From NCBI GenBank assembly GCA_963718355.1, contig CAVQZA010000001.1, positions 1 to 64,000 of the forward strand: DNA of 64,000 nucleotides, in the 5' to 3' direction. This DNA comes from CAVQZA01 sp963718355 (lineage in GTDB: Bacteria; Actinomycetota; Thermoleophilia; Gaiellales; Gaiellaceae). Both the position numbers and the translations under genes were made by a program. The notes beneath the pieces were generated by a model, which was not told the origin of the DNA, did no database searches, and saw only the letters and a list, made by a program, of their open reading frames with translations. Positions 18,355-26,041 of this stretch are shown piece by piece. How positions within the stretch are numbered: the first letter of the stretch is position 1; every line of letters starts with the position of its first letter.

Positions 18355-19012
18355 TCGATCTACCGTCCGGTGTGCGAGCGAAGGTGACGTGGAGCGTGCC
18401 GCTCTCGGCGGTCTCGGTCTGTACCTGGTAGCCGTCCTCGAACCCGCGGAGGCCGTCCCACAGGTTTATTCCGCGACCAAGGAGAATGGGCGCGATCGCG
18501 ACATGCAGCCGGTCGACAAGACCGCCCTTCAGGAACTCTCGCACGGTGCTGATCCCGCCCCCGACTCGAACGTCCTTCCCGTCGGCGGCGGCGATGGCCT
18601 GCGTGAGGACATCCACCGGAGTCTCGTCGACGAAGTGGAATGTCGTGCCACCGGCCATTTCGATCGAATCGCGCCTGCGGTGGGTGAGCACGAACACCGG
18701 CACGCGAAACGGCGGCTCCTCGCCCCACCAGCCCGTCCAGTTCGGGTCGTCAGGGAATGTGTGGAACCCGAACATTCCGGCGCCCATGACCTCGGCGCCG
18801 ACGCCCTCGAAGTAGGCGACGGCATACCTGTCATCGACCCCTGTCGTGCCCTCGCCCGAGGCGTCGTGCAAGACCCGCTCGCGGAACGTGCGCGTGGCGA
18901 CGTAGGCCGCGGTGAGCTTGTTCCAGTCCTCACCGAACGGGTTCTCCGGCGTGCCGCCCTCCGTCGTGGCGTAACCGTCCAGCGAGATGTTCAGGTCGAC
19001 TCGTACTGCCAT
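18344..19012 (-). CDS. RibD C-terminal/dihydrofolate reductase-like oxidoreductase
   Basis: A 222-residue protein of the RibD-C/DHFR-like family (NLNISLDGYAT-type start, MGAGMFGFHTFP, VRVGGGISTVREFL, HVAIAPILLGRG). Family members are NADPH-dependent reductases; many actinobacterial paralogues have no known substrate. I chose ATG 19012 because it places the first beta strand right after the start. A GTG at 19033 would add seven residues. It lies 10 bp upstream of the MarR-GNAT gene and could share read-through. tRNA-Ala follows on its 5' side. Confidence 0.85.
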   Translation of the reverse strand: MAVRVDLNISLDGYATTEGGTPENPFGEDWNKLTAAYVATRTFRERVLHDASGEGTTGVDDRYAVAYFEGVGAEVMGAGMFGFHTFPDDPNWTGWWGEEPPFRVPVFVLTHRRRDSIEMAGGTTFHFVDETPVDVLTQAIAAADGKDVRVGGGISTVREFLKGGLVDRLHVAIAPILLGRGINLWDGLRGFEDGYQVQTETAESGTLHVTFARTPDGRSISD

Positions 19013-19038
19013 GACTCGCCGGACTTCCGGCACTCTAG

Positions 19039-19111
19039 TGGAGCTAGGCGGGCTCGAACCGCCGACCTCCTGGGTGCGATCCAGGCGCTCTCCCAGCTGA
19101 GCTATAGCCCC
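19039..19111 (-). tRNA. tRNA-Ala (anticodon CGC)
   Basis: A 73-nt cloverleaf on the minus strand. The acceptor stem GGGGCTA pairs with TAGCTCC (one G-T) and the discriminator is A. The D-arm is GCTCAGCTGGGAGAGC. The anticodon stem-loop CCTGG-ATCGCAC-CCAGG gives anticodon CGC (alanine, codon GCG), and the T-arm contains GGTTCGAGCC. The 3' CCA is not encoded. Confidence 0.95.
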
Positions 19112-19122
19112 GTGCAGGGCAC

Positions 19123-19128
19123 AGTGTA
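19123..19128 (-). promoter_or_regulatory. -10 hexamer TACACT upstream of tRNA-Ala
   Basis: TACACT on the minus strand ends 11 nt before the mature tRNA 5' end, which would give a leader of about 4 nt. The -35 region is weak. Confidence 0.4.
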
Positions 19129-19149
19129 GCGAGCCTCAGCGCGCGGGCT

Positions 19150-19527
19150 CTAGCCCTGCCACTGCTGGGAGCCGCGCTCGTTCTGCTCCCTGATCGCCTC
19201 GGCCTTGATCTGCGCGAGGACCTCGTCCTGCTCGTCGGCAGTCTGCTTCTCCTCGGGAGCCCACTCGCTTTCGGGAACCGGCTCGTGCGCGGCCATCTCG
19301 AGCTCGCCCTTGTTGATCCGCAGCGCCATGTCGCTGGGCTCCTCCCAGTACCACGTCCCGTCCTCGAGCTCGATCGCCGGGAACTTGTCCTGGTGGGTGT
19401 GGGCGAGCAGCTCGGCTTTGCTGCTCTTCACGACCTCGTACTCGATCCCCTGCGCGTCGAGTGCCTGGCGCACCTGCTTGCTCGGATCGCTGAAGAGCCC
19501 GCCGGTCTTGTGGAGCCTGACTGCCAT
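19150..19527 (-). CDS. Glutaredoxin/GST-N-like small protein lacking the redox cysteines
   Basis: A 125-residue cytoplasmic protein. Its N-terminal half (VRLHKTGGLFSDPSKQVRQA, then LDAQGIEYEVV and FPAIELEDG) looks like a thioredoxin-fold N-terminal domain of the glutaredoxin/GST type. The cysteine pair expected near residues 8-14 is absent, so it is unlikely to be a thiol reductase. The second half is acidic, helical and glutamine-rich. GGAGG lies 6 nt before ATG 19527, which decides that start over the GTG one codon earlier. It diverges from the dehydrogenase pair with only 39 bp between. Function unknown. Confidence 0.7.
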   Translation of the reverse strand: MAVRLHKTGGLFSDPSKQVRQALDAQGIEYEVVKSSKAELLAHTHQDKFPAIELEDGTWYWEEPSDMALRINKGELEMAAHEPVPESEWAPEEKQTADEQDEVLAQIKAEAIREQNERGSQQWQG

Positions 19528-19554
19528 CACTGTCCTCCCTGGAAGTGTGCGACC

Positions 19555-19560
19555 TACGAT
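19555..19560 (+). promoter_or_regulatory. -10 hexamer TACGAT for leaderless dehydrogenase mRNA
   Basis: TACGAT is followed by exactly 6 nt (accccg) and the GTG at 19567, with no Shine-Dalgarno sequence. This is the same arrangement as at several other starts in the window. Confidence 0.5.
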
Positions 19561-19566
19561 ACCCCG

Positions 19567-20412
19567 GTGCGCGCGGTCGTACTAGACACCGCCGGGCAGC
19601 CGGCGCTGGCCGAGCTGCCGGAGCCCGAGGGGCCTGGCGAGCTCGTGTCGGTGCTCGCGTGCGGGCTCTGCGGATCGGACGTCGAGAAGCTCGGGCTCGC
19701 GGCGCCGGGGACCGTGCTCGGGCACGAGGTCGTCGCCGAGACGCGTGCCGGGCGCCGTGTCGCGCTCGTCCATCACGCCGCCTGCGGCGAGTGCGCGCGC
19801 TGCCTCGCGGGGCACGAGTCGACCTGCGAGCGATTCGCCGTGGCGACGATCCGGCCCGGCGGCTTCGCGGAGCGCGTGAATGCGCAGGGGTGGCTCGAGT
19901 TGCCCGACTCGCTCGACGACGCGCTCGGGACCGCGGTCGAGCCGCTCGCCTGCGTCCTGCGCGGGGTCGAGCGGATCCCGCGAGGTCGCGTGCTCGTCGT
20001 CGGCCAGGGTTTCATCGGCCGGCTGTTCTCGGCGGTGCTCGAGCGTCGCGGCGACGAGGTGTTCGCCGTCGACCTCGACCCGGAGCGAGCCGGCCGCGCA
20101 CCGGACGGACCGGTCGACGCGGCGGTGCTCTGCGCGACAGGCGGTGCCGCGGCTGCGTTCGATGCAGTCGAACCGGGCGGCACGGTACTCGTCTTCGCCG
20201 ATGCGGGCGCGATCCCCGCGGCCCCCGTGTACCGCCGCGAGCTGACCGTCGTGGGCTCCCGCTCGGCGACCCTCGAGACGATGCGCGAGGCGGTGGCGCT
20301 GTTGCCCGAGCTCGAGCTGCCCGAGCCCGCGGTGCTGCCGCTCGAGCGGTTCGCCGAGGGGCTCGAGCTCTACCGGCGCCGGGAGGCGCTGAAGGTCGTC
20401 TTCGTCCCGTGA
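19567..20412 (+). CDS. Zinc-dependent medium-chain alcohol/polyol dehydrogenase, short form
   Basis: A 281-residue MDR oxidoreductase, shorter than the usual roughly 340. It keeps the catalytic-zinc cysteine (CGLCGSD, Cys33 area), GHE (GHEVVAE), the four-cysteine structural-zinc lobe (CGECARCLAGHESTC) and a Rossmann region (VLVVGQGFIGRL). Most of the shortening is in the loops of the cofactor domain. The GTG start is consistent with a leaderless transcript. It overlaps the second dehydrogenase gene by 4 nt (GTGA), so the two may form a heteromeric enzyme or consecutive steps. Substrate not evident. Confidence 0.85.
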   Translation: MRAVVLDTAGQPALAELPEPEGPGELVSVLACGLCGSDVEKLGLAAPGTVLGHEVVAETRAGRRVALVHHAACGECARCLAGHESTCERFAVATIRPGGFAERVNAQGWLELPDSLDDALGTAVEPLACVLRGVERIPRGRVLVVGQGFIGRLFSAVLERRGDEVFAVDLDPERAGRAPDGPVDAAVLCATGGAAAAFDAVEPGGTVLVFADAGAIPAAPVYRRELTVVGSRSATLETMREAVALLPELELPEPAVLPLERFAEGLELYRRREALKVVFVP

Positions 20413-21356
20413 GAGCGTTGATCTTCCACGGGCCGGGCGACGTGCGGCTGGAGGAGGTGCCGCGGCCGGAGCCGGGTCCCGGCGACGTACTCGTCCGGGT
20501 CGAGGTCGCGCTCACCGACGGCACCGACCTGAAGGCGTTCCGGCGCGGCCATCCCGTCTTGCTCGGCGAGCCACCGTGCCCGTTCGGACACGAGTTCTGC
20601 GGCGTCGACGTCGAGACCGGCCGCCGCGTCGTCGCTGCGAACTCCGCGCCTTGCGGCGAGTGTGCGCCGTGCCGCCGCGGTCAGGAGACGCTGTGCGAGA
20701 ACCTGCTGCCGCTGCTGAACGGCGCCTACGCCGAGTTCCTGCTCGTGCCCGAGCGGATCGCCTGCGTGAACCTCCTCCCCGTCCCGCCGCTGCTCGCGCC
20801 CGAGGTCGCCGCGCTGCTCGAGCCGCTCGCATGCTGTCTCCACGGTGTCGAAGCGGCGGGCGTGCAGCCGGGCGACACCGTCGCCGTGCTCGGGCCCGGG
20901 CCGATCGGGCTGATGCTCTGCGCGTGCGTCGCGGACGCCGGCGGCCGCGCAGTCTCGGTGGGTGGACGGCCCGAACGCCGCGAGCTCGCGCCTGCGTTCG
21001 GCGCGGAGCCCAGCGACGGCGCAGGCGCCGATGTCGTGATCGAGGCGGTCGGCACCGAGGAGGCGTGGCTCGACGCGATGCGCCTCGTCCGGCCCGGCGG
21101 CACGGTCGTCCTCTTCGGCGGTCTCCCCCGCGAGGCCGCGCCGCCGCTCGACGCCTCCCGCCTCCACTACGAGGAGCTGACCCTGCGCGGCGCCTTTCAC
21201 CACACGCCGCGCACCGTGCGCGCCGCCCTCGCGTTCCTCGCGAGCGGCGCCTACCCGTGGGAGCGTCTGATCACGCACGAGGTCGGTCTTGAAGGCGTCG
21301 CCGGCCTCCTGGCCGAGCCGCCGCCCGGCTACCTCAAGGCCGCTGTCAGGCCCTAG
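20409..21356 (+). CDS. Zinc-binding medium-chain dehydrogenase (sorbitol/glucose dehydrogenase-like)
   Basis: A 315-residue MDR protein with GroES-like and Rossmann domains (VAVLGPGPIGLML). The structural-zinc cysteines are present (CGECAPCRRGQETLC) and GHEFCG is conserved. The position normally held by the catalytic-zinc cysteine reads LTDGTDLK, so Asp appears to replace Cys. An Asp ligand at this site is known in halophilic archaeal glucose dehydrogenase, so the enzyme may still be active. GTG 20409 overlaps the stop of the sister gene. It converges on nucS with a shared CTAG. Confidence 0.85.
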   Translation: MRALIFHGPGDVRLEEVPRPEPGPGDVLVRVEVALTDGTDLKAFRRGHPVLLGEPPCPFGHEFCGVDVETGRRVVAANSAPCGECAPCRRGQETLCENLLPLLNGAYAEFLLVPERIACVNLLPVPPLLAPEVAALLEPLACCLHGVEAAGVQPGDTVAVLGPGPIGLMLCACVADAGGRAVSVGGRPERRELAPAFGAEPSDGAGADVVIEAVGTEEAWLDAMRLVRPGGTVVLFGGLPREAAPPLDASRLHYEELTLRGAFHHTPRTVRAALAFLASGAYPWERLITHEVGLEGVAGLLAEPPPGYLKAAVRP

Positions 21357-22024
21357 CCGAAGAGCGTGAGGTCGGGCTCGCGCTCGCCGCGCAGGACTTC
21401 GAGGTCGACCTCGACGCAGTCGAGCCCGCGTGCCTCGGCCAGCGTCACCGCCTGCGGCTTGAAGCGCTGCGCCGCCAGGATCCCGCGGCACTCGGCCTTC
21501 GCCGGATCGAGCCGGATCCGCTCGAGGTAGCGCGCGAGCTGCTCGACCGCGTCGATCGTGCCGAGCCGCTTGATCTCGACCGCGACCCAGCCGTCGTCGG
21601 CGTCGCGGCACATCAGGTCGACCGGGCCGAGGTCGGTCGGCCACTCGCGGCGCACCAGGCGGAGCCCCTCCCCCAGCGCCTCGGGCTGGTCGGCCAGAGC
21701 CTCCTGGAGATCGCGCTCGACTCCGTCCTTCTCGAGCGGCGCCGCCTCGCCCATGTCGTGGACGACGTCGCTGAGCACCTCGATGAGGCGGATCTCGAGC
21801 CGGTCCTCCGTCTTGCCGGCGCGCTTGCGGACGACGATCACGCCGTCGGCCTCCTCGACGACCGTCGGCGGCGTCATCCAGTTCAGCGGCTTGTACCCGC
21901 CCGCGTCGGCGTGGACGAGCACCGAGCCGTCGTCCTTGAGCATCAGCAGGCGCGTCGACTCGGGCAGGACCGCGGTCAGCCGGCCGGTGTAGCGGACTTC
22001 ACAGCGGGCGACGACGAGACGCAC
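21353..22024 (-). CDS. nucS: Mismatch-specific endonuclease NucS (EndoMS)
   Basis: A 223-residue nuclease that cleaves mismatched duplex DNA. It substitutes for MutS/MutL in most actinobacteria. The N-terminal dimer domain (ARCEVRYTGRLTAVLPE) is followed by a RecB-like catalytic core with GPVDLMCRD (Asp) and VAVEIKR (E-x-K), then QLARYLERI. GTG 22024 gives the standard length and the standard start RLVVARCEV; the upstream in-frame codons do not look like this family. TAAGGT lies 8 nt upstream, so translation is probably leaderless or nearly so. Its presence supports an actinobacterial host. Confidence 0.93.
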   Translation of the reverse strand: MRLVVARCEVRYTGRLTAVLPESTRLLMLKDDGSVLVHADAGGYKPLNWMTPPTVVEEADGVIVVRKRAGKTEDRLEIRLIEVLSDVVHDMGEAAPLEKDGVERDLQEALADQPEALGEGLRLVRREWPTDLGPVDLMCRDADDGWVAVEIKRLGTIDAVEQLARYLERIRLDPAKAECRGILAAQRFKPQAVTLAEARGLDCVEVDLEVLRGEREPDLTLFG

Positions 22025-22032
22025 AGCGCACA

Positions 22033-22038
22033 ACCTTA
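22033..22038 (-). promoter_or_regulatory. -10 hexamer TAAGGT of nucS
   Basis: On the minus strand TAAGGT is followed by 8 nt and the GTG of nucS. The 17-bp palindrome at 22039-22055 abuts it. Confidence 0.45.
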
Positions 22039-22055
22039 GTGTCCGATTCGGACAC
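22039..22055. promoter_or_regulatory. Palindrome GTGTCCG-ATT-CGGACAC between nucS and the aquaporin gene
   Basis: Perfect 7-bp arms around a 3-nt centre. It lies immediately upstream of the nucS -10 and about 60 bp before the aquaporin start. It is placed to regulate either divergent gene. Confidence 0.45.
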
Positions 22056-22113
22056 GTCCAACAGCCGACCGGACGACTACTCTCGCCCGAATCGACCACG
22101 AAGGAGTGGATGG

Positions 22114-22926
22114 ATGACACTGGACAGGCCGTCGCCGGTTCTGGGCTATCTCGATCACGAGGTCGCCGAGACGCTGCAGAACTTCCAGGACCCGAGCCAG
22201 GAGTGGCGCCGGCTGTTCTCGGAGCTGCTTGGAACGTTCTTCCTGGTTCTCGTCGCCGCGGGCGGCGGGATGATGGGCCAGGCGTTCCCCGACACGATCA
22301 GCCGCACTGCGGCCGTCGTCGCACCGGGCCTGATGGTGATGGCGATCATCCTGTTCATGGGCAAGGTGTCAGGCGCGCATCTGAACCCCGCCGTCAGCAT
22401 CGCGTTCTCGCTGCGCGGTGACTTTCCGTGGCGCCGCGTCCCCGGGTACATCGTCGTGCAGCTGATCGGCGCCACCCTCGCCGCGCTGTTCCTGCACGCA
22501 GTGGTCAACGTCTCGGCTACCTACGGCTCGAACTATCCGGCGCCGGGCTTCTCCGGCGGCAGCGCATTTCTGATGGAGGCGGTGCTGACTCTCGGTCTCG
22601 TGAGCGTGATCCTCGGCACTGCGTCGGGCGCGCAGAACGTCGGTCTCTTCGGAGCGATCGGGGTCGGGGCCTACATCGCCCTCGCCGGACTCTGGGGCAG
22701 CCCGATCTCCGGCGCGTCGATGAACCCCGCGCGCACGTTCGGGCCGGATCTCGTCGGCAGCACGACCTTCACGAGCTACTGGGTGTACGTCGCCGGGCCG
22801 CTGGTCGGCGCCGCGCTCGCGGTCGGCGCGGCGTGGATGCTGCGCGGATCGGGCGGCGGCCGCTCGGGGTCACTCGCCGCGCAGGGCGACCTATCCACGG
22901 AGGTCGCGAGGCCGGAACAGGCCTGA
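22114..22926 (+). CDS. MIP family channel (aquaporin / glycerol facilitator)
   Basis: A 270-residue six-helix membrane channel. Both pore motifs are classical NPA: HLNPAVS in the first half and SMNPARTFGP in the second. The N-terminal cytoplasmic extension (about 40 residues, VAETLQNFQDPSQEW) is longer than usual. I chose ATG 22114 because AAGGAG lies 7 nt upstream; an in-frame start at 22039 would add a polar, arginine-rich tail. Whether it passes water only or glycerol as well cannot be settled here. It is transcribed divergently from nucS. Confidence 0.92.
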   Translation: MTLDRPSPVLGYLDHEVAETLQNFQDPSQEWRRLFSELLGTFFLVLVAAGGGMMGQAFPDTISRTAAVVAPGLMVMAIILFMGKVSGAHLNPAVSIAFSLRGDFPWRRVPGYIVVQLIGATLAALFLHAVVNVSATYGSNYPAPGFSGGSAFLMEAVLTLGLVSVILGTASGAQNVGLFGAIGVGAYIALAGLWGSPISGASMNPARTFGPDLVGSTTFTSYWVYVAGPLVGAALAVGAAWMLRGSGGGRSGSLAAQGDLSTEVARPEQA

Positions 22927-22933
22927 GCGAGGG

Positions 22934-23605
22934 TCAGGCCCGCTCGACGCGTGAGCCGCCGACGATCGCCTCGCGGCCGTCGGCAAAACGGACCAGGGCC
23001 TTGCCCTTGCCGTCGTAGTCCGGAGACCAGACGAGGAGCGTCGCCGCCTCGCCGCGGATGTGCACCTGCTCCGTCCCCTCCGGCTCGGCACCGCTCCAGA
23101 CACGGACGAACGGGTTCTCCTCGAGCTCACGGCCGATCGACGTCTCGTCGGTGTGGCCTGGGAGGACGCGCGTCTCGGGCGGCAACGCCATGAGAACGTC
23201 CATCACGGAGTGGCGGATCTGATCGACGTCGGCGCCGCCGCCGACCGCGTCGCGGAAGAGCGTGTCGCCGGTGAAGCACGCGATCCCGTTGCAGAGGAAC
23301 GAGAGCCCGTCGGGCGAGTGGCCCGGCGTCTCGAGCGCGTCGAACACTAGCCCGCCCGTCTCGAGCGGCCCCTTCACGATCGTCAGGCCGTAGCGGGCGA
23401 CGAGCTCCTCGTCGCCCGCTACATGGTCGCCGTGGCCGTGCGTGGTCAGGAGATGGGTCACGTTCAGCGACTCCTCCTCGACGGTGGCGATCAGCGGCTC
23501 CAGCGGCGCGCCCGAATCGACGAACACCGCTGTTCCGCCCGGCTCGTCGGCGACGAGGTAGGCGTTCGAGAGCCAGCCGGGATCCATGCTCCGCACGATC
23601 AGCAC
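22934..23605 (-). CDS. MBL-fold hydrolase (glyoxalase II-like)
   Basis: A 223-residue metallo-beta-lactamase-fold enzyme. Its metal-binding motif THGHGDH (about residues 55-61), a downstream TPGHSPDGL, TGDTLF (bridging Asp) and LPGHTDE provide the full ligand set. Relatives hydrolyse thioesters such as S-lactoylglutathione or its mycothiol counterparts. The substrate in this organism is not evident. GTG 23605 has no Shine-Dalgarno sequence, but TAGCGT lies 7 nt upstream. It diverges from pspA. Confidence 0.88.
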   Translation of the reverse strand: MLIVRSMDPGWLSNAYLVADEPGGTAVFVDSGAPLEPLIATVEEESLNVTHLLTTHGHGDHVAGDEELVARYGLTIVKGPLETGGLVFDALETPGHSPDGLSFLCNGIACFTGDTLFRDAVGGGADVDQIRHSVMDVLMALPPETRVLPGHTDETSIGRELEENPFVRVWSGAEPEGTEQVHIRGEAATLLVWSPDYDGKGKALVRFADGREAIVGGSRVERA

Positions 23606-23611
23606 GAGCGG

Positions 23612-23618
23612 TACGCTA
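23612..23618. promoter_or_regulatory. Overlapping divergent -10 hexamers (TACGCT + / TAGCGT -)
   Basis: TACGCT (23612-23617, plus strand) would serve pspA. TAGCGT (23618-23613, minus strand) is followed by 7 nt and the GTG of the MBL gene. The two hexamers occupy nearly the same bases, so the two promoters would compete. Confidence 0.4.
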
Positions 23619-23643
23619 CTCCCGAACCCGAGAAGGAGGAAGG

Positions 23644-24375
23644 ATGGCCGGCTTGATCTCGCGCGCCTCGGCGATCACCAAGGCGAAGGTCTCGAAGCTA
23701 CTCGACCGGGCCGAGGATCCCGGCGAGACCCTCGATTACTCATATGAGAAGCAGCTCGAGCTGCTCCAGAACGTCAAGCGCGGGCTCGCCGACGTCGTCA
23801 CCGCGAAGAAGCGCCTCCAGCTCCAGCAGGCCCAGCTCGAGCAGAGCGTCGTCAAGCTCGACAGCCAGGCGCACGAGGCCGTTGCCGCAAATCGCGAGGA
23901 CCTAGCCCGCACCGCGCTCGAGCGCAAGTCGGCGATCCAGCAGCAGCTTCAGGGTCTCGACCCCCAGGTCGCGCAGCTCCAGGCCCAGCAGGACAAGCTC
24001 GTCGCCTCGCAGCAGCAGCTTCAGGCCAAGGTCGAGTCGTTCCGCTCGCAGAAGGAAGTGATCAAGGCGCAGTACTCCGCGGCCGAGGCGCAGGTGAAGA
24101 TCGGCGAGGCGGCGACGGGAATCGGCGAGCAGATGGCTGACACCGGGCTCGCGATCCAGCGCGCCAAGGACAAGACCGAGCAGATGCAGGCTCGGGCGGG
24201 CGCGATGGACGAGCTGATCGACTCGGGCGCGCTCGAGGACGTCACCGCCACCGGCGACGACATCGACCGGCAGCTGGCCGCGCTCTCCTCGAAGACGCAG
24301 GTCGACGACGAGCTGGCGAAGATCAAGGCCGAGGTCGGGCCGGGCGACGACAAGCCCAAGGAGCTGTCGTCGTGA
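23644..24375 (+). CDS. pspA: PspA/IM30 family phage-shock protein
   Basis: A 243-residue membrane-remodelling protein of the PspA/Vipp1 (ESCRT-III-like) family. It begins with an amphipathic helix (GLISRASAITKAKVSKLLD), followed by long coiled coils rich in Gln, Ala and Lys (residues 45-190). It binds stressed inner membrane and limits leakage. AAGGAGG precedes the ATG at good distance. It overlaps pspAA by 4 nt, and pspAB-htpX lie 2 kb downstream on the other strand. Confidence 0.92.
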   Translation: MAGLISRASAITKAKVSKLLDRAEDPGETLDYSYEKQLELLQNVKRGLADVVTAKKRLQLQQAQLEQSVVKLDSQAHEAVAANREDLARTALERKSAIQQQLQGLDPQVAQLQAQQDKLVASQQQLQAKVESFRSQKEVIKAQYSAAEAQVKIGEAATGIGEQMADTGLAIQRAKDKTEQMQARAGAMDELIDSGALEDVTATGDDIDRQLAALSSKTQVDDELAKIKAEVGPGDDKPKELSS

Positions 24376-24662
24376 TCGTCCGTCTGATGACCGAGGGCCT
24401 GTACCGCGTGCCCGACTCGCTGCAGGCGGAGCTGAACGCAGAGGATGACCAGGCGCTTGCCGCGCTCGCCGCGGGCGATGTCGCGGCCCTCAACGCGAGC
24501 CTCGAGGCGATGTGGGAGCTCGTGCGCGCGAGCGGAGAGCGTCTCGCGGACGACGAGCTGCCGCCGGCCTCCGACGCGATCGTGCCGCCGTCCGACCTGT
24601 CGCTCGCGGAGGCGGAAGAGCTGCTGACGGGCGAGGGCCTGATCCCGGACCTGCCCGCCTAG
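24372..24662 (+). CDS. pspAA: PspA-associated protein PspAA
   Basis: A 96-residue small acidic protein (IVRLMTEGLYRVPDSLQAEL, then LAEAEELLTGEGLIPD). It matches the PspAA domain that accompanies PspA in actinobacteria and archaea. GTG 24372 overlaps the pspA stop as GTGA, so the two are made in step. It probably modulates PspA assembly. Its TAG stop lies in a CTAG shared with the convergent esterase gene. Confidence 0.88.
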   Translation: MIVRLMTEGLYRVPDSLQAELNAEDDQALAALAAGDVAALNASLEAMWELVRASGERLADDELPPASDAIVPPSDLSLAEAEELLTGEGLIPDLPA

Positions 24663-25516
24663 CGTGGCGCGGCGAGGCGGTCGAGTGCGAGCTTGAGCCA
24701 GAGCACGGCGTGGGCGTTCCAGAAGCTCTGCTCGTGCGAGCCGGGATAGAGCTCGAAGACGTGCGGCACGCGCGCCGCGGTCAGCTCCCGGTCGAGGAGC
24801 TCGTTCTCGTCGCGGAAGCGCTCGTCGCCCGAGCCGACGTAGAACGCGAGGAAGGTCGGATCCTGCTGGAACGCGCGGCGTAGCTTCGGCACGAAGGTGT
24901 GCGCGCTCGCGTACGCGTCCGCCTGCGGCGAGCCGACGTCGAGCGGCGAGCGGCCCGACGGGTCGGTCGGATGGAAGTACCCGCTCCACGACTCGATCAC
25001 CGAATACGTCTCGAGGTGGTGCAGCGCGAGCAGGACGGCGCCGTACCCGCCGGCCGAGACGCCGACGAGCGCGCGCCCACCGCGCGTCGGGATCGTGCGG
25101 TAGTGCGCGTCGACATCCGCGACGAGCTCCTTCGCGACCGCGGTCTCCCAGTTCCGGCCCGGGCCCCAGTCGAGCCACTCCGGATCGCTGTCACCGTCGC
25201 GCGCCCCCTGTGGCGCGACGACGATCGCCTCCTTGCCCGTCTGCTCGAGCGCGCGGCCGATGAATCCGATCCCGCGGTAGGCGTACGGCGAGGCCGGCAG
25301 GCCGTGGAGGAAGTAGATGACCGGATAGCGCTTCCCGCTCGTCGCGTAGTCGGCGGGCAGGTACACCGCGAACCGGAGCCGCCCCGCGAGCGCCTTCGAC
25401 GGGAGCGAGTCATAGGTGATCGTCCCCGGCGTCCGCGTCCCGGCGACAGCGATCGCGGCGACCGCGACGGCGACGCCGGCTACAAGCCCGGCCAGAGCTG
25501 CTCGCTGAGCACCCAC
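24659..25516 (-). CDS. Secreted alpha/beta-hydrolase esterase (esterase D / Ag85-like)
   Basis: A 285-residue alpha/beta hydrolase of the putative esterase family. An N-terminal hydrophobic stretch (ALAGLVAGVAVAVAAIAVAG) is a signal or anchor. The core has VIYFLHGLP, the nucleophile elbow GVSAGGYGA (Ser), an acid in VGSGDERF and a C-terminal histidine in YPGSHEQSFW. GTG 25516 is supported by TACCCT exactly 6 nt upstream; two further GTGs upstream are possible. The substrate is unknown; family members act on formylglutathione, trehalose mycolates or siderophores. It sits inside the Psp locus. Confidence 0.88.
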   Translation of the reverse strand: MGAQRAALAGLVAGVAVAVAAIAVAGTRTPGTITYDSLPSKALAGRLRFAVYLPADYATSGKRYPVIYFLHGLPASPYAYRGIGFIGRALEQTGKEAIVVAPQGARDGDSDPEWLDWGPGRNWETAVAKELVADVDAHYRTIPTRGGRALVGVSAGGYGAVLLALHHLETYSVIESWSGYFHPTDPSGRSPLDVGSPQADAYASAHTFVPKLRRAFQQDPTFLAFYVGSGDERFRDENELLDRELTAARVPHVFELYPGSHEQSFWNAHAVLWLKLALDRLAAPR

Positions 25517-25522
25517 GCATCC

Positions 25523-25528
25523 AGGGTA
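25523..25528 (-). promoter_or_regulatory. -10 hexamer TACCCT for leaderless esterase mRNA
   Basis: TACCCT on the minus strand is followed by GGATGC (6 nt) and the GTG at 25516, with no Shine-Dalgarno sequence. Confidence 0.45.
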
Positions 25529-25564
25529 CTTGCGCACCCTAAGAACGCCCACCACACTGCGACC

Positions 25565-26041
25565 ATGGACGCGCCGATCTTCGTCGTCGGCGCCTCGCGG
25601 TCCGGCACGAACCTCGTGCGGGCGCTGCTCAACGAGCACGGCGCCCTCTGGATCTCGCCCGAGACGCGCGCGCTCTGCGCCTGGCTCGGCCTCGACTACG
25701 AGCCGGCGATGCTCGGGATTCCCGTCGTGAACAGCTCGTATGCGACTTCGGGAGAGACCACGGGCGTCCCCACCGCAGCGGTCGAGCGCTGGAAGACGAC
25801 GCTCTCTCCGGGCGAGATCGCGGTGATTCAGAGCTGCTGCGGCGGCCTGATGGGCCCGCTCGGCTACGCGAGGGAGCCGGTGCCCGCCTCGTACGGGACG
25901 CTCACCTGGGCCTGGGCAACGGCTCCGCTCGCCGCTGCTCGCGCGGCGGTGATCAACCGCGACCGGCTCGGCAAGCTGAGCCACGCGGCCCGCCGCCGCG
26001 CCGGCGCCGCGTTCAAGCGGGAACCGCTGCTCCCCCTCTAG
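25565..26041 (+). pseudogene. Sulfotransferase with large internal in-frame deletion
   Basis: The frame gives 158 residues. The first 38 are a sulfotransferase N terminus with the PAPS-binding P-loop (VVGASRSGTNLVRALLNEHG). From residue 39 the sequence continues as the C-terminal end of the family (ALCAWLGLDYEPAML, then AVERWKTTLSPGE and LMGPLGYAREP). The roughly 130-170 residues normally between, including the 3'-phosphate-binding region, are missing without a frame change. The product cannot be a normal enzyme. A CACACT hexamer sits 6 nt before the ATG. It shares a CTAG double stop with pspAB. Confidence 0.75.
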
